Source: DATEPR01 sp036503065
GTDB lineage: Bacteria > Actinomycetota > Actinomycetes > Mycobacteriales > Pseudonocardiaceae
Direction: 5' to 3'
Assembly (NCBI GenBank): GCA_036503065.1
Contig: DASXXM010000609.1
Coordinates: forward strand, 1-5,875
DNA length: 5,875 nucleotides
The notes below the pieces were generated by a model, which was given only the letters and a program-made list of their open reading frames with translations, was not told where the DNA came from and did not search any database. Both the position numbers and the translations under genes were made by a program. Positions 5,754 to 5,875 of this stretch are shown in pieces. How positions within the stretch are numbered: position 1 is the first letter of the stretch; every line of letters starts with the position of its first letter.

Positions 5754-5874
5754 GCAGCCGGCACACGTCCGGCCCCGCGTAGATCAGCAGGAGGGTAACG
5801 CCGACGATGACGTAGCTGTTCTCCGCCAACAGTCGCACCGGCGCCCACTCGGTCCCGTCGACATAGAGGAACGC
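5644..5874 (-). CDS. Partial 3' end of a membrane-protein gene, tentative
   Basis: The last ~120 bases carry no plus-strand gene. On the minus strand, one frame open to the window edge reads AFLYVDGTEWAPV, then a probable membrane segment with a polar flank (SYVIVGVTLLLIYAG followed by PDVCRLLNRPAL). This looks like the C-terminal segment of an integral membrane protein whose 5' part lies outside the window. The frame does not stop before the dipeptidase gene: its first stop is at 5644-5646, giving a 110-bp convergent overlap and a proline- and arginine-rich tail (RRVASPPPPPP) that looks like antisense of dipeptidase codons. Either the tail is real, or the true gene ends differently, for example through a frameshift. 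I do not recognise the family. The membrane-like composition of the non-overlapping part is the main support. Confidence 0.4.
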   Translation of the reverse strand, partial: AFLYVDGTEWAPVRLLAENSYVIVGVTLLLIYAGPDVCRLLNRPALRSWRSTAPRRVASPPPPPPCPAADAPRSPR

Positions 5875-5875
5875 G

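Noticed and set aside
5757..5773. Possible terminator hairpin GCCGG/CCGGC after the dipeptidase stop
   Set aside because: The stem is only 5 bp with a 7-nt loop and no T-tract follows; such repeats are frequent in GC-rich DNA, and the region also looks like minus-strand coding sequence.
1..5875. Mobile elements, CRISPR arrays, tRNA or rRNA genes
   Set aside because: I saw no transposase or integrase motifs, spaced repeats, terminal inverted repeats flanking a gene, or tRNA-like cloverleaf sequence in the window.

Overview
The window is GC-rich (roughly two thirds G+C by eye) with strongly GC-ending codons, and it is almost fully coding on alternating strands. The deduced GabT closely resembles, as far as I recall that sequence, the GabT of Mycobacterium tuberculosis. 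The permease and small phosphoesterase also have an actinobacterial look. I infer a high-GC actinomycete, perhaps of the Pseudonocardiales; the order is a guess.

Layout. Positions 16-2327 hold three genes read leftwards: a six-segment membrane protein of unknown function (1647-2327), a complete DppB/OppB-type peptide ABC permease (524-1522), and a YfcE-type metallophosphoesterase (16-507) that starts 16 nt after the permease stop. A 61-nt divergent region with two short palindromes separates these from gabT, 4-aminobutyrate aminotransferase (2389-3720, +). gabT converges on and overlaps by 13 bp an alpha/beta hydrolase of the proline-iminopeptidase type (3708-4505, -). That hydrolase is divergent from a zinc membrane dipeptidase of family M19 (4551-5753, +). 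The 45-nt gap between the two contains a perfect 23-bp palindrome. The last ~120 bases look like the 3' part of a further minus-strand membrane-protein gene cut by the window edge.

How the genes may work together. Several products point to peptide and amino-acid catabolism: a peptide-type permease, two peptidase-like enzymes sharing one compact control region, and an aminotransferase that feeds GABA nitrogen and carbon into central metabolism. This is inference from family names and adjacency. The transporter is incomplete here, with no DppC, ATPases or binding protein, and gabT lacks its usual partner gabD, so the window does not by itself encode a complete pathway. I see no RNA genes, insertion sequences, CRISPR arrays or phage genes, and no clear evidence of an undescribed multi-gene system. 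The most interesting signals are regulatory: the 23-bp palindrome and related short palindromes in the other two promoter-proximal gaps. No gene-free stretch exceeds 300 bases.
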